Shown: positions 1 to 7,340 of the stretch, in pieces
Numbering within the stretch: position 1 is the stretch's first letter
How the letters are laid out: every line of letters starts with the position of its first letter
Assembly (NCBI GenBank): GCA_016872875.1
Contig: VGYW01000123.1
Location: forward strand, 1 to 18,973
Reading direction: 5' to 3'
Source of the DNA: Planctomycetota bacterium
GTDB taxonomy: Bacteria > Planctomycetota > PUPC01 > DSUN01
Length of the DNA stretch: 18,973 nucleotides
Program-made: the position numbers and the translations under genes
Notes under the pieces: generated by a model
The model's database searches: none
The model's input: the letters and a program-made list of their open reading frames with translations, nothing else
Told to the model about the DNA's origin: nothing

Positions 1-162
1 ATAGTGCGCTGGGTGTTTCTCGCCCCGGGTGCAGCGGCAGCCTGGGTTCCCGCACCGCCGGCGGACCACCACCAGGGAGCCGTCCACCATGGGGCCGAAG
101 GCGGCGAGCTTCTTGAGACGAGCGGCCGCCTCCCTGCGATAGCTACTGGCGTTCTTCTCGAA
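1..162 (-). pseudogene. DUF6788-like protein fragment, cut by the window edge
   Basis: Reading the minus strand from about 162 down to 1 gives an uninterrupted frame with a basic helix (YRREAAARLKKL), then GSLVVVRRRCGNPGCRC and GEKHPAHY. The closely spaced cysteines (CGxxxCRC) followed by GEKH are typical of the DUF6788 family as I remember it, small proteins often found beside or inside transposable elements. The C-terminal part lies beyond base 1. No ATG, GTG or TTG precedes the recognisable homology in this frame back to about 240; the only internal ATG is at 90. The gene is therefore either 5'-truncated or starts unusually. A related fragment lies at 4316-4435 on the other strand. Function unknown; family assignment is by motif only. 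Confidence 0.5.
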
Positions 163-171
163 GGGCGTGGG

Positions 172-199
172 TTGACAAGGGCTGCGGAAGGCGTAGTAT
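172..199 (+). promoter_or_regulatory. sigma70-type promoter of the isomerase-LamG operon
   Basis: A perfect -35 TTGACA (172-177) is followed after 16 bases by TAGTAT (194-199). The predicted transcript would start near 206 and reach the AAGGA ribosome-binding site at 216-220 almost at once. It overlaps the upstream end of the DUF6788-like remnant. Confidence 0.5.
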
Positions 200-225
200 G
201 TTGAGCAATGGAGAGAAGGACTGAG

Positions 226-1143
226 ATGCCCAAGATCGGGATCATGCCGCGGTGCCACTTGGCCGACATTGCGGAGGGGCGCATGGACCTCATCGGCTGG
301 CTCGAGGACGCGGCGTGCCTGGAGCCTGAGGGGCACGAGCTCCACGCCGCGTTCTTCAGGGGGAAGAGCGGCTGCTACGTGGACCGGGTGCGCTGCCACG
401 CGGAGACGCTCGGCACCCCCGTGGCGTCGCTGTGCTACGCGCCCGACTTCACGCAGCCGGACCCCGCGGCCAGGGCGGACGAGGTGCGGCGGCAGCGGGA
501 CGCCATCCGCCTGGCCGCCGACCTCGGGGCCGGCCTCTGCCGCACCCTCTCCGGCCAGCGCCGCGAAGGGCTGAACACCGACGATGCGGTCAACTGGGTC
601 GTCGAGTGCATCGAGGCGGCGCTCCCCGCCGCCGAACGCTGCGGCGTCAAGCTCGTCATCGAGAACCACTACAAGGACGCCTTCTGGACCTACCCCGAGT
701 TCGCGCAGAAGGCCGAGGTCTTCCTCCGCATCGTCGAGCGCATCCGCTCGCCCCACTTCGGCGTGCAGTTCGACCCCTCGAACGCACTCCTGGCGGGGGA
801 CGACCCGCTCGCGCTGCTCCAGCGGGTGAAGGGGCGGCTTGTCTCGATGCACGCGAGCGACAGGTTCCTCGAGCCTGGCGCGTCGCTCGACGAGCTTCGG
901 CAGGCCGACGGCACGCTCGGCTACTCGCCCAGGCTGCGCCACGGCGAAATCGGCAAGGGCCTCAACGACTACCACGCCATATTCACCATCCTACGCGAAA
1001 TCCGCTACCACGGCTGGATCACGGTGGAGGACGGCGACTCGATGGAGTCCATGCGAAACTCCATCCGCTTCCTGAAAACCATGCGCGCGCGGTACTTCAA
1101 CCAACCCATGGGCCAGACAAGCTCACAGGAGGCACGACGATGA
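226..1143 (+). CDS. sugar phosphate isomerase/epimerase family protein (TIM barrel)
   Basis: A 305-residue protein of the AP endonuclease 2 / xylose-isomerase-like TIM-barrel superfamily. Such proteins isomerise or epimerise sugars and related polyols using a divalent metal in the cytoplasm. Metal-ligand motifs appear in the usual order: VIENHY (Glu), GVQFDPSN (Asp), SMHASD (His) and ITVEDGDS (Glu). ATG 226 is chosen over ATG 208 because AAGGA lies five bases before it and the conserved strand MPKIGIMPR begins there. No signal peptide is visible. The stop overlaps the next start codon as ATGA (1140-1143), so the two genes are probably translationally coupled. The exact substrate cannot be told from sequence; members of this family are very diverse in planctomycetes. 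Confidence 0.85.
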   Translation: MPKIGIMPRCHLADIAEGRMDLIGWLEDAACLEPEGHELHAAFFRGKSGCYVDRVRCHAETLGTPVASLCYAPDFTQPDPAARADEVRRQRDAIRLAADLGAGLCRTLSGQRREGLNTDDAVNWVVECIEAALPAAERCGVKLVIENHYKDAFWTYPEFAQKAEVFLRIVERIRSPHFGVQFDPSNALLAGDDPLALLQRVKGRLVSMHASDRFLEPGASLDELRQADGTLGYSPRLRHGEIGKGLNDYHAIFTILREIRYHGWITVEDGDSMESMRNSIRFLKTMRARYFNQPMGQTSSQEARR

Positions 1144-3061
1144 GGCAGTGCGGAAGGTCCGTCTCGAAGCGGTGGTTTGCCGCGGCTGCGGCCTGCGGCG
1201 CGCTCCTGCTCGGCCGAGGCCATGCGACCGCGGGGCTGATGGCCTACTGGAACCTCGATGAGGCCGCGGGGCAGGTGGCCGCAGACTGGACGGGTGTGAA
1301 CAACGGCCAGCTCGGCAGCACGGCGGGCGCCGACGCCAACGACCCGCTGGTGGCCCAGCCAGGCCGCTTCGGCACGGCGTACAGCTTCGACGGCACGAAC
1401 GACTACGTGCGCGCGCCCGACCACGCGACCATCGGCGCGAACGTGCGAACGCTCTCTCACTCGCCGTCTGGCTCAACCCCGCCGTCGCACTCTCCACCAG
1501 CGGCGGCACCGCACGCTCGCTGGAGAAGGGCGACAGCTACTTCTTCCTCCAGGGCGACGGCGGCGGCCTCGGCTCAGGGGGCCAGAACTTCCTCATCAAG
1601 CAGAGCAACACCAACCGCGTGGTCGCCCTCAACGAGGCCCTCGCCGCCAGCACCTGGCACCACCTCGGCGCGACCTACAACGCCCCGACGGGCGAGATGC
1701 GCATCTATCTCAACGGCGGCCTGAAGAACATCTTCATGGCACCCGTTGCCCAGGTTGACGACGACGCCCTCCCCCTCTACTTCGGCGCCGACGACAGCGG
1801 CACCCGCTGGTTCAACGGGCGCATGGACGACCTCGCCATCTACAACCACGTGCTCCCGCCCTACCACATGATCGCGCTCGCCAACGGCGCCTCGCCCGCA
1901 AACCTCCCACCCGTCCCCCAGCCCATCATCACCAGCGTGGTCCGCACCGGCGGGGTTGACCCCGTTGGGCCGGCAATCATGAACTCCGCGCTCGCCCAGA
2001 ACGCCCTCGCCTACGCCGACCGGGTGCACGTGTGGGACAACTTCCCCGCGGCGTTCCCCGAGCTCGTCGGGGCCGACTACGTTCGCATCGCCAACGATGA
2101 CCGCGACGCGGCCAACCTCCGCCTCAACGTCGCCCTCGACCGCCCCTCCACCCTCTACCTCTTCCGGGACAGCCGCCTCACCGGCACGGTCCTGGCCAAC
2201 ATGAACCAGTGGATGACCGCCTACGGCTTCCAGAGCACCGGCCAGAGCATCTGGCTCGACGAGAACGGCGACGGGAGCGCGAACACCGAGTTCTACGTCT
2301 TCCGCGGCAACTTCCCCGCGGGCAGCGTGGACCTCTTCGCGCAGAACACGCCGGGCGCGAACGCCATCTACGGCATCGCGGCGGTGGAGCAGATGGCCCT
2401 GCCCGGCACCCGCGCCTACACCCCGTTCGGCAACGGCAAGACCGCTCTCGAGCAGAGCGGCCAGGTGGTCGTCGAGGCCGAGAGCTACCGCTCCCGCACC
2501 ACCGAGGGCACCCACAACTGGCTTGTCATCCCCGACGAGAGCGCGCCGGCCGGCCCGCTCGTCACCAACGCCCGCGGCGGCAAGTACGTCCAGTGCCTCC
2601 CCGACATCGCCGGCGGCGGCTCGCCCACCAACCCGCCCTCCATCTCCTACGACATCGTGGTCAACACCCCAGGCCAGTATCGCCTCTATCTGCGCTGGGA
2701 CGGCAACGCGACGAATAGCACCACGCAGGGTCAGAGCGACTCGATCTTCGTGGACGTGGCGCAGTTCAAGGACGGCGCGGGGGGCGTGCCCGCCTGGATG
2801 CTCGACCTGGGCTTCGTGCCCACCAGCCTCGCCGTCCTCTTCGATGGCCAGCCCTTCTCAGTCTTCGAGCTCTGGCCCGCCCTCGAGCCCGGCGAAGCCG
2901 TCTCCCTCGGCGCGCTGGTTGACGCGAGCGCGAACTTCTACGGCATCGCCTTCGCCGACGTTGACCTGGCGAACATCCCCGAGCCTGCCGCGCTCACCCT
3001 GGTGGCCCTCGGCGCCGCGGCCCTCCTCCTTCGCCGCCGCCGGCTCGCCCGAAGCGCGTGA
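1140..3061 (+). CDS. LamG-domain surface protein with PEP-CTERM tail, apparent -1 frameshift
   Basis: Read with one frame change this is a protein of about 640 residues. Residues 1-34 form a signal peptide (SKRW, then an Ala/Leu-rich core ending near ATA). Residues 35-250 are a LamG/concanavalin-like domain (GLMAYWNLDEAAG, YSFDGTNDYV, TWHHLGATYN, GRMDDLAIYN). Residues 295-420 are a beta-rich region I do not recognise. Around residue 447 a carbohydrate-binding-like segment starts at VVEAESY. The end, IPEPAALTLVALGAAALLL followed by RRRR, is a PEP-CTERM exosortase signal. The frame moves from the 1140 frame to that of codon 1457 near 1455, consistent with a one-base deletion; no slippery heptamer is present. 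AGGAGG at 1127-1132 precedes the start. Likely role: an exported, cell-surface carbohydrate-binding or adhesive protein. Whether it is a real pseudogene or a sequence error is open. Confidence 0.75.
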
Positions 3062-3078
3062 CCCAAACGGAACCCACC

Positions 3079-3338
3079 ATGCCCAACGCCACGGTCTCGC
3101 CAAGAGGTGCTATCCTGATTCCCGCCGAATACCGCCGAAAGTACGGACTGCGGCCAGGCGATAGGGTGTCCTTCGTAGACTACGGAGGACGGCTTCAGAT
3201 AATACCGGTTCCGCGGGACCCGATTCCCACGCTCATGGGCTTCTCGTCGGGGGGCCGTCGCTCACCCGCGCGCTGCTCAGGGAACGCCGAGAGGAGCGTC
3301 GCCGTGAGGACAGGAAGATCGCCCTCCACCGTCGTTGA
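3079..3338 (+). CDS. AbrB/VapB-type antitoxin-like DNA-binding protein, apparent -1 frameshift
   Basis: The N-terminus, ATVSPRGAILIPAEYRRKYG then LRPGDRVSFVDYGGRL, is a clear SpoVT/AbrB swapped-hairpin DNA-binding domain. In the starting frame the C-terminus becomes atypical after GFSSGG. A -1 step at the G run 3249-3254 gives GPSLTRALLRERREERRRED and then RKIALHRR, ending at TGA 3336-3338. That charged helical tail is typical of VapB-type antitoxins, where it binds the toxin. The corrected product is 86 residues. The site reads G GGG GGC in phase, a formal slippery heptamer, but a collapsed seven-G run would look identical. No PIN-domain VapC toxin follows; the next gene is convergent and overlaps the tail. 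ATG 3079 has a weak ribosome-binding site; GTG 3058 is an alternative start. Confidence 0.65.
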
Positions 3339-4107
3339 TCACTTCTCGTAAGGCATGGCGGCAGAAGCCCAATGCCTTCCGGCGGACCGATTCTGCCTCC
3401 GTCTCTCCCTCCTCCACGAGCCTCCTAATGAAGTCCGTATAGCGCTTCAGCCCGGGCTCGTCGCGCTCCTCGGCGGCGCGCGCGAAGGAGTCGGAGGGCT
3501 CGTCCCAGCGGAAGACGAGGCGGTGGCCGCCGCACCCGTCGGCCTCGTGGAAGGCGGCCACGCGGCGGCGCACGCCCCGCGGCCCGTGCCGCACGTGCAT
3601 GAAGAGGATGAGGCCCACCCGCCCGAGGGCCTCGCGGCTCACGCCGAGCGGCGGGGTGCACAGGATGCCGCGGAGCTCGTCGAGCGTGTCGGCGTGGAGG
3701 CACGAGGCGACCCGCCGCGGCCCGCCGATGAGCGCCAGGAAGTCGGCCACGTGCCGCCCCCAGATGTAGCCGAACCAGTGCCCCGAGCCGATCTCGTGGG
3801 CGAGGAAGCACTCCGGCCCGGCCGGGCGGGCCAGCGCGGCAGCGATCACGCCGGGGCGGTCCACGGTCACGATGCGCGTGTCGGGCGGCAGGAGGTGGAG
3901 GAGGGCGGCCATGAGGGTGGTCTTGCCGGCGCCGCCGGGCCGCGCGCCGGTCAGCAGCGACGCGCCCGCGGCCATCGCGCGCATGGCGGCGGCCGCCATC
4001 TCGGCGCTCAGCGTGCCCGCCTGAATCAGGTCCACGATGCTCAGCGTCCGCCCGCCACGCTGGTTGAGCTGCTCGAGCTGCTCGTGGTTGTGCCGTTCGA
4101 CGTCCAC
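3277..4107 (-). CDS. P-loop ATPase related to VirB11/PilT-type secretion ATPases
   Basis: A 276-residue protein with an expanded Walker A region (LLTGARPGGAGKTTLMAALL) and, further on, a segment (VASCLHADTLDELRGIL) resembling the conserved His/Asp box of VirB11/PilT-type ATPases (compare SxLHADT). An N-terminal helical segment (SIVDLIQAGTLSAEMAAAAM) precedes the nucleotide-binding core. The start chosen is GTG at 4107, five bases after GGAGG; an in-frame ATG at 4146 lacks a good site. No pilin, secretin or other secretion gene is nearby, so the partner and process are unknown. The last 20 or so residues overlap the 3' end of the AbrB-like gene in convergent orientation. The ATPase assignment is fairly secure, the secretion role is not. 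Confidence 0.65.
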   Translation of the reverse strand: MDVERHNHEQLEQLNQRGGRTLSIVDLIQAGTLSAEMAAAAMRAMAAGASLLTGARPGGAGKTTLMAALLHLLPPDTRIVTVDRPGVIAAALARPAGPECFLAHEIGSGHWFGYIWGRHVADFLALIGGPRRVASCLHADTLDELRGILCTPPLGVSREALGRVGLILFMHVRHGPRGVRRRVAAFHEADGCGGHRLVFRWDEPSDSFARAAEERDEPGLKRYTDFIRRLVEEGETEAESVRRKALGFCRHALREVINDGGGRSSCPHGDAPLGVP

Positions 4108-4141
4108 AATCGCCTCCTGGGCATTGTTGCGGCGACGGCAT

Positions 4142-4170
4142 ATCATAGGGGAAAGCCGCGCGACGGGCAA
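4142..4170 (-). promoter_or_regulatory. candidate promoter of the P-loop ATPase gene
   Basis: On the minus strand TTGCCC (4165-4170) and TATGAT (4142-4147) are separated by 17 bases. They lie 35 bases upstream of the chosen GTG start at 4107. The -10 is good and the -35 is moderate. Confidence 0.4.
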
Positions 4171-4315
4171 CGGCTCGGGCGCAAGAACGGATCCCCGGAC
4201 GCGCGCAAGTGCGTCGTTGCGCCACGTTGCGGCACGGATGCGTTCTGCCCCCTCTCCCCAGCGATTCCGCGATGAGGGGAGGGGGCCGGGGCATTGGTTC
4301 TTTGAGGAGCCGCTG

Positions 4316-4435
4316 ATGCGCGGGACCCTGTCGGTCCGGCGGCTGACCTGCGGCAAACGCTCCTGCCGCTGTCACGCCGGCCAGAAGCACCTGGCGCTCT
4401 ATCTGGCCTCTGGCAAGGAGAGGCGGGGCGGTTGA
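4316..4435 (+). pseudogene. DUF6788-like remnant
   Basis: A short frame of 39 residues begins MRGTLSVRRLTCGKRSCRC and continues HAGQKHLALYLASGK before stopping at TGA 4433-4435. It repeats the GxLxVRRxxCGxxxCRCxxGxKH pattern of the fragment at the left edge of the window. The N-terminal helix and the C-terminal portion usual for the family are missing, so it is probably a remnant. The same kind of protein commonly accompanies transposases, but none is present here. Its stop codon lies inside the -35 box of the next promoter. Confidence 0.45.
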
Positions 4436-4460
4436 CTCATGCGTTCAGCACAGGTACGAT
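4432..4460 (+). promoter_or_regulatory. candidate promoter of the CHAD-HD operon
   Basis: TTGACT (4432-4437) and TACGAT (4455-4460) are spaced by 17 bases. A transcript would start near 4467, 30 bases before the chosen ATG at 4497. Confidence 0.45.
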
Positions 4461-4496
4461 TGAGGGCGCGGCCGGGCGTGTTTGGAAGTGCCAAGG

Positions 4497-5807
4497 ATGG
4501 CCACAGCGATCACCATGGAAGACGTGGCGGCCCTGTGCGAGGCCATGGGGCTGGATGCCGCGCTCGGGCTGCACGCGGCCGCGGCTGCGTCGCGCCTCTT
4601 TGGCGAGAGCGCGCACGTTCACGGCCTCACGAAGACCGCGCGGCCGCTCGTGGTAGCCGCCGCCGCGCTCCGCCACAAGGGCCACGCCCCAGGGCTCGAC
4701 ACGGCACGCCTCCACAAGGTCCTGAGCGAGACCGCGCCGTCCCTGAGCGCCTCGCAACGCGCGATCCTTGCTGACGCCGTGACCCAACAGGGGTGGGCCG
4801 GCGCAGAGGAGCGGGAGGCTCGCCGCGCCTTGCTCCGCGAGGTCGCGCGCCGCATCGCAGCCGTCGCGGATGCGGCACGCGAGGGCCGTGGGCTGGCCGC
4901 GCCCGCCCTCCCCCCGAACCCCAGGGCCGTGGACGTCGCCCTGCGCGTCCTCAAGACCCAGTGGGCCACGTTCACCTCGCGCCTCTACGGGCTGCGATAC
5001 GAGGAGGACCTCGAGTACGTCCACGAACTGCGCGTGGCCTTGCGGCGCCTGAGGGCCGCCCTTCGCGCATTCCGCGGGCTCCTGGACGGGCTGGTGCCCG
5101 GCCTGCGGCGCGGAATGGAGGAGCTTGCGGACGCGTTGGGGAGCGTGCGTGACGCCGACGTGTTTCTGGCCTTTGTCCGCGACTACGCGGCCGGGGCGCC
5201 AGAGGGCCACCAGCCCTACCTGCGCGGCCTTGTGCGGTCGGAACGCCGCAAGCGCCGCGGGCACTTCCGCGCGCTGCTCGCCATCGTGGAGGCGGGGCGC
5301 TTCGCGGCCTTCAGGGCGCGATGCGACGCCCTCCTTGCCGGCGGCCTGAGCCCGGCGCCGGGCGCGGCGGATGAGACCATCGCGGCCCGAGCCCCGCGCA
5401 TGCTCCTCAAGCAGCTCGCCGCCCTGCGAAAGCACGGGCGCGACATCAGCAGGTACTCGGCCCGCCAGCAGCACCTCCTGCGCATCCAGTGCAAGAAGCT
5501 CCGCTACACCGCCGAGTTCCTGGCCGACGCCTACCCCGCCGGCCTCGACAGGATCATCGCCCCGATGACCGCCATGCAGGACGCCCTGGGCGAGGTCCAC
5601 GACTGCGACGTCTACACCGAGCGCGTGGAGCAGTACGACAGGCGGCGCCCCAAGGCGCGCCACGACCCCCACGGCGCCGGGGCCAAGGCCGCACTGCTCT
5701 CATTCCTCCGCGAGCGCCGCGAGCACGCCCTTCAGAGCGCGGTGGCCACCTGGCGGGAGTCCGCCAGGGACAAGGCGCTCCGCAAGGCCGCCAAGGCGCT
5801 CGGGTAG
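4497..5807 (+). CDS. CHAD domain protein with degenerate HD-like N-terminal domain
   Basis: A 436-residue protein. Residues about 145-425 are a CHAD domain, the conserved histidine alpha-helical domain that binds polyphosphate. Its signature helix is YVHELRVALRRLRAALRAF (about 174-192), and the second half has LRIQCKKLRYTAEFLADAY and ALGEVHDCDVY. Residues 10-125 are helical and align by eye with the HD-domain protein encoded just downstream (LVVAAAALRHKG against LLCAALLHDVG, APSLSASQRAILADAV against LPALSVEERLIVANVA), but the catalytic His-Asp pair is replaced by Arg-His. It may be an inactive HD relative fused to CHAD. CHAD proteins generally associate with polyphosphate granules; enzymatic activity has not been general to the family. 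Start: ATG 4497 is preferred although its ribosome-binding site is poor; TTG 4482 and ATG 4515 are alternatives. Confidence 0.8.
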   Translation: MATAITMEDVAALCEAMGLDAALGLHAAAAASRLFGESAHVHGLTKTARPLVVAAAALRHKGHAPGLDTARLHKVLSETAPSLSASQRAILADAVTQQGWAGAEEREARRALLREVARRIAAVADAAREGRGLAAPALPPNPRAVDVALRVLKTQWATFTSRLYGLRYEEDLEYVHELRVALRRLRAALRAFRGLLDGLVPGLRRGMEELADALGSVRDADVFLAFVRDYAAGAPEGHQPYLRGLVRSERRKRRGHFRALLAIVEAGRFAAFRARCDALLAGGLSPAPGAADETIAARAPRMLLKQLAALRKHGRDISRYSARQQHLLRIQCKKLRYTAEFLADAYPAGLDRIIAPMTAMQDALGEVHDCDVYTERVEQYDRRRPKARHDPHGAGAKAALLSFLRERREHALQSAVATWRESARDKALRKAAKALG

Positions 5808-5835
5808 CCGGGCGCAGGCTTCACGCGACCCCGGA

Positions 5836-5927
5836 GGATGAATGGATGAATGGAAGGGTGGATGAATGAAAGAAGGATGGGAGGGTGTGTCTGGCACCCA
5901 TCCATTCATCCACCCATCCATTCATCC
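5836..5927. repeat. inverted tandem-word repeat, GGATGAAT type, copy 1
   Basis: The left part (5836-5887) holds imperfect tandem copies of GGATGAATGGATG. The right arm (5895-5927) is built of their reverse complement, CATCCATTCATCC. The RNA or single-stranded DNA could fold into a long imperfect hairpin. The segment 5888-5904 (TGTCTGGCACCCATCCA) recurs at 16241-16257 with one difference. It fills the spacer between the CHAD and HD genes and is not followed by a T run. Confidence 0.75.
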
Positions 5928-5946
5928 CCTGATCTCAAGGGCATCC

Positions 5947-6552
5947 ATGCAGCTCACCCGGAAGCTCCGCTCCGCCCTCGCCGTCGCCCGGCAGTTTCCC
6001 GAGGAGTTCCGCCACGCGGAGCAGGTGGCTCGCCTCTGCGGGCTGCTCTTCGATGCGTTCGGGGCGCTGCACGGCCTGGGCGCGCGCGAGCGCGAACTCC
6101 TCTTGTGCGCCGCGCTCCTCCACGACGTCGGCCTCTCGCTCACCATCGCCGGCCACCACAGGGCGTCCCTCGAGATGATCCTCGACGCCGACCTGCCCGC
6201 GCTGAGCGTAGAAGAGAGGCTCATCGTGGCCAACGTCGCCCGCTATCACCGCAAGGCCCACCCGTCGCGCAGCCACGAGCACTTCGCTGCGTTGGCGCCT
6301 GCCGAGCAGAAGACCGTGCGGCGCCTCGCCGCCATCCTCCGCGTGGCGGACGGCCTCGACCGCGCCCACGAGAACGCGGTGGATGCCATCGCGGCCGCGC
6401 CCGCCGATGAGGGGAGCTGGACCCTGCTCGTCTCCGGGCCAGGCGACCTCAAGTATGCGTGCTGGGGCGCGAGCCGGAAGGCGGGACTGTTCAGGGAAGC
6501 CTATGGCCGGAAGCTCAAGATCGAGCCAGCGACGGCGAGGGTGAACGTATGA
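5947..6552 (+). CDS. HD-domain protein, Ppx/GppA C-terminal-like
   Basis: A 201-residue soluble protein resembling the stand-alone C-terminal HD domain of exopolyphosphatase/guanosine pentaphosphatase proteins. The metal-binding pattern is visible: His23 (FRHAEQVARL), His59-Asp60 (AALLHDVGLS), His70/71 (AGHHRAS), and a C-terminal Asp in RVADGLDRAH (about 132-141). In Ppx/GppA this domain accompanies the phosphatase core; alone it may hydrolyse a phosphate ester or nucleotide, but no substrate can be read from the sequence. It follows the CHAD gene on the same strand after a repeat-filled gap of about 140 bases. Physical linkage with CHAD supports a polyphosphate-related role. ATG 5947 is chosen because homology starts at MQLTRKLR; an in-frame ATG at 5866 would translate the intergenic repeat. 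Confidence 0.8.
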   Translation: MQLTRKLRSALAVARQFPEEFRHAEQVARLCGLLFDAFGALHGLGARERELLLCAALLHDVGLSLTIAGHHRASLEMILDADLPALSVEERLIVANVARYHRKAHPSRSHEHFAALAPAEQKTVRRLAAILRVADGLDRAHENAVDAIAAAPADEGSWTLLVSGPGDLKYACWGASRKAGLFREAYGRKLKIEPATARVNV

Positions 6553-6588
6553 ATAGATGGTCGGGTAGGTGCCGGACGGGCAGCAGGA

Positions 6589-6912
6589 CTATGGCAGGAC
6601 GCTGAGGAACCCTGTTAGCCTCTCGTACGCCTGGTGCGGATCGATGTTCGCGTCGGGGCGCCCCTTCTTGCCGTGCGCGACCCAATCCCTGTAGTCCTTG
6701 ACCTGTTTCACTAGCCCTACAAGGTTCGGATCGACAGCCGCCTTGTAGACATCGAGGATTTGCTGGAGTGGCCAGCGCTCAATGCCACTGAACGCCTCCG
6801 TTAGCAGTGAGGTCTGGAGTCCAATTACAGGAGTGCCTCCATCAGCCGCTCGAATGAATCCTTGGTCAGCAGTTCGCGGCCTTTCCAGTCCCGTCCCCTG
6901 ACTATGTACCAA
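6589..6912 (-). CDS. HEPN-like protein, overlapping or frameshifted from upstream gene
   Basis: The convincing part is the C-terminal 75 residues: a helical stretch LLTEAFSGIERWPLQQILDV, then LVGLVKQVKDYRDWVAHGKK and AYERLTGFL. YRDWVAHG contains Arg-x4-His (6673-6690), the HEPN nuclease motif, with the acidic residue after Arg that many HEPN toxins have. The frame has no ATG or GTG start; the only usual start is TTG 6912, deep inside the preceding gene. It therefore is either a separate gene with a large overlap or the C-terminal half of the preceding gene after a one-base deletion around 6830. HEPN proteins act as RNases in toxin-antitoxin and antiviral systems, but no activity is proven here. 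Confidence 0.45.
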   Translation of the reverse strand: MVHSQGTGLERPRTADQGFIRAADGGTPVIGLQTSLLTEAFSGIERWPLQQILDVYKAAVDPNLVGLVKQVKDYRDWVAHGKKGRPDANIDPHQAYERLTGFLSVLP

Positions 6913-7265
6913 CAGCCTTCCGGCTTCCAGTAGACCAGGAAGGCTGTCTCGGTGCGTCCTATCACATCAACCCGACCGTACCCTCCCACGACGATGCGAG
7001 CGACCGGCACAATCCGGACGAGGTTCCCAGCAAGCTCGATGATCCGCACAGGGGCCTGATAGGTCCCGAGTCCCTCCTCAGCAATCGACACCGAACCCGC
7101 GCTTGACTTCAGCCCCTCTGCCACGGCTGGCCTCAGCCAATCGTCAATAGCGGCCATCAGCCTCTCGAGTTCGGATTCCCAGTCCTCTCTCATCCGGGCG
7201 GCGTCGGCAGACAGGCGGTTCATGTCTTCCTGCTTGGTCTTGACGTACTCTGCTAGGTTTGCCAT
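6825..7265 (-). CDS. hypothetical protein paired with HEPN-like ORF
   Basis: A 146-residue protein I do not recognise. Residues 1-60 look helical and charged, possibly coiled-coil (MANLAEYVKTKQEDMNRLSA, MREDWESELERLMAAIDDWL). Residues 65-146 look like a small beta-rich domain (RIIELAGNLVRIVPVARIVV, GYGRVDVIGRTETAFLVYW, WYIVRGRDWKGRELL). The start is secure: GGAAGG lies seven bases before ATG 7265 and a strong promoter lies upstream. Its stop (TAA) is followed directly by the HEPN-like frame, with which it may form one frameshifted gene or a two-gene toxin-antitoxin-like unit. Lower GC than its neighbours and divergence from the next gene suggest an acquired unit. Confidence 0.6.
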   Translation of the reverse strand: MANLAEYVKTKQEDMNRLSADAARMREDWESELERLMAAIDDWLRPAVAEGLKSSAGSVSIAEEGLGTYQAPVRIIELAGNLVRIVPVARIVVGGYGRVDVIGRTETAFLVYWKPEGCWYIVRGRDWKGRELLTKDSFERLMEALL

Positions 7266-7340
7266 TTTGGCACCTTCCAAGAGCGATCGTCGGGAGCTGG
7301 AGATCGGCCCGGCACGCCCAGGGCCATATCCACCACACAA

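Noticed and set aside
4..204. Plus-strand 66-residue frame at the left edge
   Set aside because: The minus strand here encodes the DUF6788-like motif, and a promoter lies at 172-199, so the plus frame is unlikely to be real.
1574..2515. Long minus-strand frame of 313 residues opposite the LamG gene
   Set aside because: It is a Val/Gly/Glu-rich shadow of a clear coding region in GC-rich DNA and has no recognisable domain.
4437..5672. Minus-strand frame of 411 residues opposite the CHAD gene
   Set aside because: The plus-strand frame has a well-defined CHAD domain; the opposite frame is low in motif content and is explained by codon bias.
5836..5927. In-frame extension of the HD protein from ATG 5866
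   Set aside because: The additional residues (Ile/His/Pro repeats) are a translation of the intergenic repeat, and homology starts at 5947.
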